This document shows, in pieces, positions 53,894 to 61,017 of a DNA stretch of 64,000 nucleotides (position 1 is the first letter of the stretch; each line of letters starts with the position of its first letter). The DNA is taken from assembly GCA_022825505.1 (NCBI GenBank), contig JAJDWR010000036.1, forward strand, positions 194,034 through 258,033. Direction: 5' to 3'. The notes under the pieces are model-generated. The model did not search any database and was not told the origin of the DNA. It saw nothing but the letters and a program-made list of their open reading frames with translations. This DNA is from Gammaproteobacteria bacterium (GTDB lineage Bacteria > Pseudomonadota > Gammaproteobacteria > Steroidobacterales > Rariloculaceae). Made by a program: the position numbers and the translations under genes.

Positions 53894-54121
53894 TCATCGC
53901 GCCAGTTCGCGCAACGCGTTACGGAACTTGCGCCGCGTGCGATCAAAGGCCTTGATCTTCATTTCAAAGTTCGGATCGAATGGCGAGAGTTCCAACCCAT
54001 CGACCGTTGCCGTCGCGTGTAGCTCGTCACCTTCGCCCACATGCAGACGCTCCAACTGATCCTTGGGAAGAATCACCGCAAGTGAATTTCCCAGCTTCCT
54101 GATCCTGAGAACTGCTGCCAT
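53894..54121 (-). CDS. AbrB/MazE-type antitoxin of Doc
   Basis: A 75-residue protein with a swapped-hairpin AbrB-type DNA-binding domain: LRIRKLGNSLAVILPKDQLERL followed by GDELHATATVDGLELSP. The basic tail (KAFDRTRRKFRNALRELAR) would bind and neutralise the toxin. ATG 54121 has GGGAG 8 nt upstream and is favoured over GTG 54127. It is directly followed by the Doc toxin, so both are one operon; the antitoxin should repress it. Doc is classically paired with Phd, but AbrB-type partners are well known. Confidence 0.88.
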   Translation of the reverse strand: MAAVLRIRKLGNSLAVILPKDQLERLHVGEGDELHATATVDGLELSPFDPNFEMKIKAFDRTRRKFRNALRELAR

Positions 54122-54203
54122 CTTCACACTCCCGGTTTGCCCGGAACAAATTATAACTACAGTTATAACATCCGGAAAGGGGAAAGTGCCGCGATTGTTC
54201 CAA

Positions 54204-54596
54204 TCAACTGCCGCCGATCATCTTCACGCCGTCGCCGTTCAGCACTTCCTGCAAGCGCAATGAGGGCGCGCCGCTTCGGGCCGGATTGCCGATCAGGGTG
54301 ATATCGTCGCCGGGCTGGAAAATATCCTTGTGCCACCTGACGGTGCTGCGGTCGCTGCGGGCGAGACGGTTGGGGCTCGTCAGTTCGCCGGACCACTCGA
54401 CGGTATTGCCTTCCTCGTCCATGACGTTCGCATAAATCAGGACGTGGGGATTGACGAACTCGAATCGGCTTACCTTGCCGACAACTTCGACGGTCTCCGA
54501 ACCGTCGTAGGCGGCACCGCCATGGTGTCCCGATGCTCCGGGCATTACGACCAGCAGCGAACTTGCCAGGAAAACGCCAGCGACTCTGATGTTCAT
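54204..54596 (-). CDS. Exported DUF6152 protein, N-domain only (copy 8)
   Basis: A 130-residue exported protein with GGAGG before ATG 54596. The signal peptide ends MPGASG and the mature chain should begin HHGGAAYDG. It contains only the N-terminal domain of the family: EVVGKVSRFEFVNPHVLIY, NRLARSDRSTVRWHKDIFQPGDDI and NPARSGAPSLRLQEVLN. This is the length of a stand-alone DUF6152 protein. It shows the HH...NPH domain can exist alone, complementing the C-domain-only gene at 52706. It is divergent from the amidohydrolase at 54896 across 299 nt. Function unknown. Confidence 0.85.
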   Translation of the reverse strand: MNIRVAGVFLASSLLVVMPGASGHHGGAAYDGSETVEVVGKVSRFEFVNPHVLIYANVMDEEGNTVEWSGELTSPNRLARSDRSTVRWHKDIFQPGDDITLIGNPARSGAPSLRLQEVLNGDGVKMIGGS

Positions 54597-54895
54597 ATGG
54601 ATGACCTCCGGAGCGAACTCCAAACAGCGTAGATGACCCGTCAGAGGCCTATTTTACTTCGAATGTCTTGAGTGTGTTCCAGGCCTGTGCCGGCTCTGCG
54701 ATCAAAGCTCCCGCTGACTCATTCTCTCGGCGATGTGCTCGGCCTGGCGGATAGCCGTTATTCGTTCTCTCCCGGCAAGTCTAACTTGGAATTCCGGCGA
54801 GCCCGCTTTGCAGACGCACCCGGTATGCGCTATATGTCGAATCAAGACCAGCCATCGCGGCTATCCTGTAACAAATCCAGAGAGGGACACCTTAA

Positions 54896-56656
54896 GTGAA
54901 GTCTGTTCGTTGCCATTACATCGTTCTCACGGCAGTGCTGTTGGGCGCTTGCCGACCGGCGGGGGAAGCACCGCCACCTGGCCAGGGCACAACGCCTGTG
55001 GATCCCGCCGACAGAGTCCTGCGCAACGGCGCGATCTACACGGTCAACGGCGCCCAGCCGTGGGCCGAGGCAGTGGCCATCGCCGATGGCAGGTTCGTCG
55101 CCGTCGGCACCAACGACGAAATGAACGCCCTCGTCGGTCAGGACACCGAGGTGACCGATCTCCAGGGCCGAATGGCCATGCCCGGAATGTTCGATATCCA
55201 CATCCATCCCGTGGACGGTGCCATGGCCGCACTATACGACTGCAGCTTTCCGTTCACCTCCACCGTCGAGGAGATTCTCGAGCATGTTGCCGGCTGCGTG
55301 TCCGAGGCCGAATCCGGCGAGTGGGTCCGCGGGGGCCAATGGGCGGTGGGGCTTGCCACGCTCGACCAATCGATCGACGCTGAACTCCTGGACACCGTTG
55401 CGCCGGACAACCCGGTATTCCTCATGGATTCCACCGTCCACAACGCCTGGGTGAATTCCCTCGCGCTGCAACGGCTGGACATCGGTCCTGACACGCCCGA
55501 TCCACCGGGCGGTGCCATCGTTCGCGACAGCGAAGGCATGCCCATCGGGATTCTCATCGACGATGCGGCCTACAATGCCATTTCAACGCTCCCCGACTAC
55601 TCCCCGGAACAGTACGAGGAAGCCCTCGCGTGGATAGTGGCGATGTTGAACCGATACGGCGTGACCGGCTTCAAGGACGCGATCGCCGAGGCCGGTGCCC
55701 TGAGCGCATACAACGCGCTCGATCAATCCGGCCGGCTCAATGCCCGCGTCGCCGCGAGCCTCATCTGGAAGCGCGCCTGGATTCAGAGCCACGAGGATCA
55801 CCTGCTCAACATCGAACAGCGGGACTCTTACCGGAGCGAGCGTGTGAACCCGGATTTCATCAAGATATTTCTCGACGGAATCGCTCCGTCGCGAACCGCC
55901 TACATGCTGGAGCCGTACCTGCCCCACGACGCATTTCCGGCCGACTTTCGAGGCGAACCGCTGCACGATTCGGCCACCCTGGCGGAGGATGTCATCAACT
56001 TCGATGCCCAGGGGCTGACCGTAAAGATGCACGCCGTCGGCGACGGTGCGTTGCGCCAGGGCCTGGACGCCATTGAGGCGGCGCGGGTTGCCAATGGGCC
56101 GTCAGGGCTGCGCCACGAGATCAGCCATGCCGGTATCATGCACGCCGACGACATCGGCCGATTCGCCGTACTGGGAGCGATTCCCGAATTGGCGCCGATC
56201 CTCTGGTACCCGGTTCCGGGAGTGGTCGAAGCTCAGACGGCGGCGATCGGCCGCGAGCGGGCCGAGTTTTCGTTTCCCATCCGGTCACTGGTGGAGTCCG
56301 GCGCAGAGCCGGCCTTCGGTTCGGACTGGCCGGCGGTGGTGCCGACGCCGAATCCGTGGCCCGGCGTCGAGGCCCTGCTCACCCGGCAGGACCCCTACCT
56401 GGAGGATCCTCAGGAAGCCAAGTGGCCCGAGCAGGCAGTGAACCTGGAAACGGCGATTGAGATCGTGACCATCAACGGCGCCAGGTCATTAAAGGTGGAA
56501 GAGATCGCCGGCTCCATCGAAGTGGGCAAGTCCGCGGACCTGATCGTCCTCGACCGGAACCTGTTCGAGATTCCCGTGCGGGACATTGCCGAGACCCAGG
56601 TGCTGGCCACGATCTTCGAGGGCCGCACGGTGTACGAACAATCTCAGGAGCAATAG
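54896..56656 (+). CDS. YtcJ-like amidohydrolase, lipoprotein (third family member)
   Basis: A 586-residue metal-dependent hydrolase with a GTG start. The lipobox is LLGAC near residue 19. Motifs: VLRNGAIYTVNGAQPWAEA, metal-binding FDIHIHPVDG, HEISHAGIMHADD, FGSDWPAVVPTPNP and SADLIVLDRNLF, typical of amidohydrolase-3/YtcJ enzymes. It is more distant from the two enzymes at 23667 and 37771 than those are from each other. A VOC gene follows 26 nt downstream in the same direction, so they form an operon. Substrate unknown. Confidence 0.92.
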   Translation: MKSVRCHYIVLTAVLLGACRPAGEAPPPGQGTTPVDPADRVLRNGAIYTVNGAQPWAEAVAIADGRFVAVGTNDEMNALVGQDTEVTDLQGRMAMPGMFDIHIHPVDGAMAALYDCSFPFTSTVEEILEHVAGCVSEAESGEWVRGGQWAVGLATLDQSIDAELLDTVAPDNPVFLMDSTVHNAWVNSLALQRLDIGPDTPDPPGGAIVRDSEGMPIGILIDDAAYNAISTLPDYSPEQYEEALAWIVAMLNRYGVTGFKDAIAEAGALSAYNALDQSGRLNARVAASLIWKRAWIQSHEDHLLNIEQRDSYRSERVNPDFIKIFLDGIAPSRTAYMLEPYLPHDAFPADFRGEPLHDSATLAEDVINFDAQGLTVKMHAVGDGALRQGLDAIEAARVANGPSGLRHEISHAGIMHADDIGRFAVLGAIPELAPILWYPVPGVVEAQTAAIGRERAEFSFPIRSLVESGAEPAFGSDWPAVVPTPNPWPGVEALLTRQDPYLEDPQEAKWPEQAVNLETAIEIVTINGARSLKVEEIAGSIEVGKSADLIVLDRNLFEIPVRDIAETQVLATIFEGRTVYEQSQEQ

Positions 56657-56682
56657 ATGAAGCACCAAAAGAGCAATTGCAG

Positions 56683-57177
56683 ATGATTTCTGACCCACTG
56701 AACGACAATGCCGGCCGGAGTATCGGACCGCTGGCCCACATCGGCATCGCAGTGCCGGACATGGAGCGGGCCAAGTCGCTGTTCACGAGTTTCTTCGGTT
56801 GCCGCTGGGCGCCCATGGGAAACGGCGCGATGCCGCTGCGCATCGAAGGCAGGCAGGTCTCGGTGCCACTCCAGGCCTGCTGGACTGTTGAGGGACCGCC
56901 CGACCTGGAACTCATTTGCGCCCCTGAAGGCACGCTCTGGTACACACCGGACCGCATCGTCCTGCACCACATGGCGTACTGGGCCGACGACTTCGAGGCC
57001 ACCTCAGCGCGCCTGAGCGCCGCCGGATTTCCCCTGGAACTGACCTACGACGAGATCGAAGACCGGATTTCGCGATTCGCCTACCACAAGGTGCCCGGCG
57101 GCCCCCGCATCGAACTCATCGACGCGCGCCGGCGAGCGGCTCTGGAGGAGCGGGTGCAAGCCAACGCCGAAAATTAG
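56683..57177 (+). CDS. VOC-fold (glyoxalase-like) protein
   Basis: A 164-residue protein of the vicinal-oxygen-chelate superfamily. Start at ATG 56683; a TTG two codons earlier is possible. The first beta-alpha-beta-beta-beta module opens LAHIGIAVPDMERAKSLFTSFFG, the second LHHMAYWADDFEATSARLSA, and the closing strand is GGPRIELID. Potential metal ligands (His, Glu) occur in these strands. It may act as a dioxygenase, isomerase or lyase on the product of the preceding amidohydrolase. No signal peptide is present, so it is cytoplasmic. Confidence 0.9.
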   Translation: MISDPLNDNAGRSIGPLAHIGIAVPDMERAKSLFTSFFGCRWAPMGNGAMPLRIEGRQVSVPLQACWTVEGPPDLELICAPEGTLWYTPDRIVLHHMAYWADDFEATSARLSAAGFPLELTYDEIEDRISRFAYHKVPGGPRIELIDARRRAALEERVQANAEN

Positions 57178-57210
57178 TCGCCGGTGGCGAATGACCCTTG
57201 CCGCGGGCGG

Positions 57211-58965
57211 CTAACGGGCCGTCTCACCTGCGCCCTCGTCCGGGTATAGGCTCGGCGTGCGGAACCCGCCGTAGACCTGCCAGCCCAGTGCGTCGTGGGG
57301 ATCCCGGAAGGAGACGTCGAAAACGACTTCCGCCGGATCGGTGCGGGTGAATTCGCGCACGCGGCCACCATGGGGTATCTCCGACAAGTACCGTTGGGAA
57401 CGGTCCCAGACGTCCCAGGTAACTCCGGTGATACCGGCCGGAACGCAGACCGCGTTGATCTCGAGGATGTTGTCCGTGACCGGCAGGCGATGCGCCTCGC
57501 TCATGGCCATGCTGTTGCAGGCGTCCGCGGTGAGATCCGGTTCGGCAATCCAGACCTGGCGCACCGTCCCTTCGGCCTCGTCGATCTCATACTCCACGGA
57601 ATAGCTGTGGGTGTCCTCGAACGGGGCGTGGGTCCGGCCGTCGAAGGGCTTGGCCTGGCCGCGGTTGTTGTTGAATACCATCAGCGTGCCGGCGTGGGTC
57701 CAGCGCGGATTGTGCTGGTGCCAGGGCCAGCGGAAGTCCTCGCCGACCGGCGTCAGCAGCTTCTCCCGCAGCGCCCCCTCCCAGCCCATGTGGTCGCCGA
57801 AGATCCACTTGATCTGCTTGCTTTCGCGGTCGATCTTGATGATCGCGTCCAGCAGCTTGAAGCTCGCCACCACGGAGTCGTCGCGCGGGTCGTAGGCGAC
57901 GCCGTTGCCGTGACTCCAGTCCCAGGTGTCGGGAAACCCGCGGGTGACCCAGTAGGGGTTGAAGGCTTCGTAGCCGATCATGTCAGTGTCGAGGTAGTCG
58001 AAAGCGTTCCAGCTCCAGAGAATGTTGCCGGCCTTGTCGAACTCCAGGATGGTATCGCCCATCACCTTCTGGTCCCTGCGGAGTGTGGAATCGAACTCGT
58101 TGGTATACCAGTTCTCTATCAGTCGCCAGTTCGCCGAGAACGACAGGAAGGAGCCGTCGCGGACCTCGTGGGGCTGATGGTGCAGGGTCTGCGCGCCCCG
58201 TATGGGTACCGCGCCGGGTGCGGTAGACGGGCCGCGCGGACGTTCCTCGGCGTACCAGCTTCGCAGCCGGTTGCCGAGCATGTCCATCTCCACGGCCTCG
58301 AACGACGCCATGTGGAAGATGATATTGCCGTTGGCGAGCCGGTCGATACCGGCAATCCGGTCATCGGACTGGTAGTACCAAACCACCTCCCCCTCATTGT
58401 CCAGCGCCAGCAGCAGACCGTAGCGGGTGACGAAGGCCTGTTGTGCGGGGTTGCGATCCTGAGGCCGCAACAGCAGCGACCGGCGCACGCTCAGGATGGT
58501 CACCCCAGGCTCCATGCGTTCCGGCTGCGCCACGCGGACGTCGTAGTCAGGCATGAGGTAACGGTCCACCGGCAATGGCGGCGTTGTGTACTCCAGTTCA
58601 CCGTCCCACTGCTGCGAGCCTCCCGCACTGTCGAAGATGGTGACGCGGATTTCGTGCCGGCGAGCAGGCCGCATCCCCAGGATGGGCAGGATCTCCCTTT
58701 CATCGGGGACGCGATCGAAGTCGATGCTCCAGGTTCGCTCGCCGTCGTCGAAATCCACCCGCGTGGCGACGGCGTCACGGGACTCGAAGGACAGCACGGC
58801 CGCAAGCGGCACGGCGGGATTGGGGTTTTGCTCCATTCGTGGCGGCGACGTGAAGGAAAGTCCCTCGGCGACGCCCTGAGCCACCAGTTCGCCGGGCGAT
58901 GCTACCAGCCAGGGAAAGAGAAACAGCCAACTGAATTCCCAATTTGCACTGCGCCTGCGTTCCAT
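57211..58965 (-). CDS. Arylsulfotransferase (ASST) family protein
   Basis: A 584-residue exported protein. ATG 58965 has GGAGG 7 nt upstream and a signal-like N-terminus of about 30 residues. The propeller of ASST enzymes is recognisable: VTRYGLLLALDNEGEVVWYY, RLANGNIIFHMASFEAVEMD, TLHHQPHEVRDGSFLSFSA, DWSHGNGVAYDPRDDSVVAS and KIDRESKQIKWIFGDH. The His in the DWSHGN loop fits the sulfuryl-transfer His. ASST moves sulfate groups between aryl compounds. It is divergent from the selenoprotein gene. Substrate unknown. Confidence 0.9.
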   Translation of the reverse strand: MERRRSANWEFSWLFLFPWLVASPGELVAQGVAEGLSFTSPPRMEQNPNPAVPLAAVLSFESRDAVATRVDFDDGERTWSIDFDRVPDEREILPILGMRPARRHEIRVTIFDSAGGSQQWDGELEYTTPPLPVDRYLMPDYDVRVAQPERMEPGVTILSVRRSLLLRPQDRNPAQQAFVTRYGLLLALDNEGEVVWYYQSDDRIAGIDRLANGNIIFHMASFEAVEMDMLGNRLRSWYAEERPRGPSTAPGAVPIRGAQTLHHQPHEVRDGSFLSFSANWRLIENWYTNEFDSTLRRDQKVMGDTILEFDKAGNILWSWNAFDYLDTDMIGYEAFNPYWVTRGFPDTWDWSHGNGVAYDPRDDSVVASFKLLDAIIKIDRESKQIKWIFGDHMGWEGALREKLLTPVGEDFRWPWHQHNPRWTHAGTLMVFNNNRGQAKPFDGRTHAPFEDTHSYSVEYEIDEAEGTVRQVWIAEPDLTADACNSMAMSEAHRLPVTDNILEINAVCVPAGITGVTWDVWDRSQRYLSEIPHGGRVREFTRTDPAEVVFDVSFRDPHDALGWQVYGGFRTPSLYPDEGAGETAR

Positions 58966-59083
58966 CGATGCCCCTCCTTCACAATTTCCCGGCACGCCTG
59001 TCCTTAATGCAGGAAATGTAGTACAGTTTTGATGCAGTCACAACTATTTCTTTGAGGGATTGTACGTAACATATTGAATATAA

Positions 59084-59098
59084 AATTCTTTTAGAATT
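59084..59098. promoter_or_regulatory. Small inverted repeat upstream of the selenoprotein gene
   Basis: AATTCT-TTT-AGAATT, a perfect 6-bp inverted repeat, lies 51 nt upstream of the selenoprotein ATG inside an A/T-rich stretch (59040-59100). It could be an operator or a weak hairpin. No convincing -35/-10 pair with normal spacing was found, so this is only a candidate. Confidence 0.3.
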
Positions 59099-59148
59099 GG
59101 TCTCAAGAGTCTCGTTTCATACTGTTCAACCAAGAGGAGTTCCGAGCG

Positions 59149-59694
59149 ATGCCATTCGTAAAATTCCTGCATGAAGACGCCGGCCAGCCCGACATCGTTC
59201 GCGCCCGCGCCGACCGGTTGCGGGGGCTTCCGAAGCAGTCCCAGCGCATCCTGCGCGATCCATCCGAGCTGACTCCGGCGCAGCGGGAGTTCATCGGCTC
59301 GTACGTGTCCGGCCTGAACGACTGCCCGCACTGATTCCATGGGCATGCCGCGGTCGCGGCAGCATCCGGAGCAGACGATTCACTGATCGACCTGGCGTTG
59401 GCGAACCTGGACACCGCACCTGTTGAGGAGAATTTCAAGGCCCTGTTGCGCTACGTGGAGAAACTCACGTACACACCCTCGGCCATGACCCAGGAGGACG
59501 CCGACGCCGTGTTCGCGGCCGGCTGGAGCGAAAAGGCACTGTCGGACGCCATCTGCGTCTGCGCGCATTTCAACATGGTCAACCGCCTCGTGGAGGGTCA
59601 TGGCGCCGGCCGCCACCACACCCGCGATCCCATGCGCAAGGCGGCCAAACTGGTCGCGGAGAAAGGCTACCCGTCACTTGTATTCGGCGATTGA
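59149..59694 (+). CDS. AhpD-like/carboxymuconolactone-decarboxylase-family selenoprotein
   Basis: A 181-residue peroxidase-related protein if TGA at 59332-59334 is read as selenocysteine. The frame is open on both sides of that codon. Residues 50-66 read GSYVSGLNDCPHUFHGH, matching the CxxCxxxH motif of AhpD-like proteins with Sec62 in place of the second Cys, Cys59 before it and His66 after it. The C-terminal half (KLTYTPSAMTQEDADAVFAAG, HFNMVNRLVEGHG) is typical of the same family. AGGAG precedes the ATG. A SECIS-like hairpin follows the TGA. The expected role is thiol/selenol peroxide reduction. Conventional callers would break this gene. Confidence 0.85.
59343..59363 (+). promoter_or_regulatory. 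SECIS-like element of the selenoprotein mRNA
   Basis: Downstream of the in-frame TGA, TGCCGC (59346-59351) and GCGGCA (59356-59361) form a perfect 6-bp stem closed by the tetraloop GGTC. A bulged A at 59345 and two more G-C pairs extend the helix. The loop begins 17 nt after the TGA. Bacterial SECIS elements are hairpins of this kind, with a bulge and a GG/GGU-containing apical loop at this distance (E. coli fdhF has GGTCT). It lies inside the coding region, as SelB requires. Confidence 0.8.
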
Positions 59695-59704
59695 GAACGT
59701 TCTC
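59693..59704. repeat. 12-nt perfect palindrome at the end of the selenoprotein gene
   Basis: GAGAACGTTCTC overlaps the stop codon. It could be extended by CGATT/AATCG flanks into a longer imperfect hairpin, possibly a weak terminator or a protein-binding site. No T-run follows. Confidence 0.35.
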
Positions 59705-59787
59705 CCGAAATCGTATGGAGGAAGGCGACGGGCGTCCGGGAATTCACATGGTTCGCAACAGCGTATCAGTCATCGACTGCATGCACA

Positions 59788-60960
59788 TCAACCTGGGAGC
59801 ACCTCCGGATACTCCAGCGCTTTCTTGGTACGGCGCAAAAACTCGCCGGCGATCACGCCGTCCACGGCCCGGTGATCGGCGGCCAGCGTCAGGCTCATCA
59901 CTGTGGCAACTTCCACTCGCATGCCGTCGTCGTCGCCAATGGCCACGGGCCGGGGCACCGCTGCGCCGACGCCGAGTGTGCCCGCATGCGGCGGATTGAT
60001 GATCGGCCAGCTCTGGCGGATGCCGAACATGCCCACGTTGGATACGGTGAAAGTACCGCCCCGGTAGTCTTCGACATCCAGTTGTCTTGCACGCGCCCGC
60101 TCGGTCAGGTCCCGCATCCGCGAGACCAGTTCCGGCAGCGGCAATGTCTCCGCGCCTCGCAACACCGGCGTCACCAGCCCCTCGTCCAGGGCGACGGCAA
60201 CCGCGATATCCACGCGCCGGAACCGGATCAGGCGGCCATCCCGGTATTGGGCATTCATTCGGGGCGTATCCCGCAGAGCCCGGGCCACGGCGTGCACCAC
60301 CAGGTCGTTCAGTGACAATTTGGGGTTATCCCCGGATGCGTTGAGTTCAGCCCGCAGGCTCATTGCCGCATCGACACAGACGTCGATACTGCAGTGAAAG
60401 TGGGGAATGGTCGCCTTGGACTCCGCCATCCGCCGTGCCATGGTCTTGCCCAGGGTGGAGAGCGGCCTTTCTTCAAGCGGTATTTCCAAGTCGGTCGGCG
60501 GCGTTCCGGTGGCAGCGATGGCCGTCGATCCGTCGTCGGAAGACAGCGCCGACACCGCGGCTTCGACATCGGCGGTGACGATCCGGCCGCGCGGGCCGGT
60601 GCCTTTCAGCGCGGCCATATCGATGCCGCGCTCGCGCGCAAGACGCCGGGCCGCCGGACTCGCGGGTATGCGGTCCCGCCGCCTTCCCGGCTCGGCCTCA
60701 TTGGAGTCAGATGACTCCTGTGGCTTCAGCAACGTGGCGATGACCCGGTCCACGGCCACGCCTTCGGCGCCCTCCTCCACCATCAACTCGCCGATCTCGC
60801 CACCTTCCAACGACTCCAGTTCCAACACCGACTTGTCCGTCTCGATCTCGGCGATCACCTGGCCCGCCTCAACCGAGTCGCCGGGTCGGACGTGCCAGCG
60901 GGCCAGTGTTCCCTCCTCCATGGTCGGCGTCAGCGCCGGCATCAGGATTTCACGAGCCAT
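59788..60960 (-). CDS. Dihydrolipoamide acyltransferase (E2) of a 2-oxoacid dehydrogenase
   Basis: A 390-residue E2 component. One lipoyl domain (about residues 1-75) carries the lipoyl-lysine site ETDKSVLELES. A flexible acidic linker follows, then a peripheral-subunit-binding domain (IPASPAARRLARERGIDM...GPRGRIVTADVEAA) and the catalytic core (TFTVSNVGMFGIRQSWPIIN) ending in the active-site ADHRAVDG. It transfers acyl groups from E1 to CoA. It is 57 nt downstream of the E1 beta gene. No E3 gene is in the window. The substrate (pyruvate, branched-chain or acetoin type) is not certain. Confidence 0.95.
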   Translation of the reverse strand: MAREILMPALTPTMEEGTLARWHVRPGDSVEAGQVIAEIETDKSVLELESLEGGEIGELMVEEGAEGVAVDRVIATLLKPQESSDSNEAEPGRRRDRIPASPAARRLARERGIDMAALKGTGPRGRIVTADVEAAVSALSSDDGSTAIAATGTPPTDLEIPLEERPLSTLGKTMARRMAESKATIPHFHCSIDVCVDAAMSLRAELNASGDNPKLSLNDLVVHAVARALRDTPRMNAQYRDGRLIRFRRVDIAVAVALDEGLVTPVLRGAETLPLPELVSRMRDLTERARARQLDVEDYRGGTFTVSNVGMFGIRQSWPIINPPHAGTLGVGAAVPRPVAIGDDDGMRVEVATVMSLTLAADHRAVDGVIAGEFLRRTKKALEYPEVLPG

Positions 60961-61017
60961 GGTATTGCGGGCCTCTCATTGCGATGATCTCACGGCGGGT
61001 ATCCAATTGCGGGCCCC

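Noticed and set aside
57295..59007. 570-residue plus-strand ORF opposite the arylsulfotransferase
   Set aside because: Antisense shadow of the ASST gene, with no signal, RBS or family motif.
59060..59084. TTGTAC/TATAAA promoter before the selenoprotein gene
   Set aside because: The spacing is 13 nt, too short for a sigma-70 promoter; alternatives gave 21 nt, too long.
59149..59334. 61-residue ORF ending at TGA, as a separate short gene
   Set aside because: It is the N-terminal part of the AhpD-like protein; the frame continues past the TGA with matching family sequence and a SECIS-like hairpin, so two separate genes or a simple nonsense mutation are less likely.
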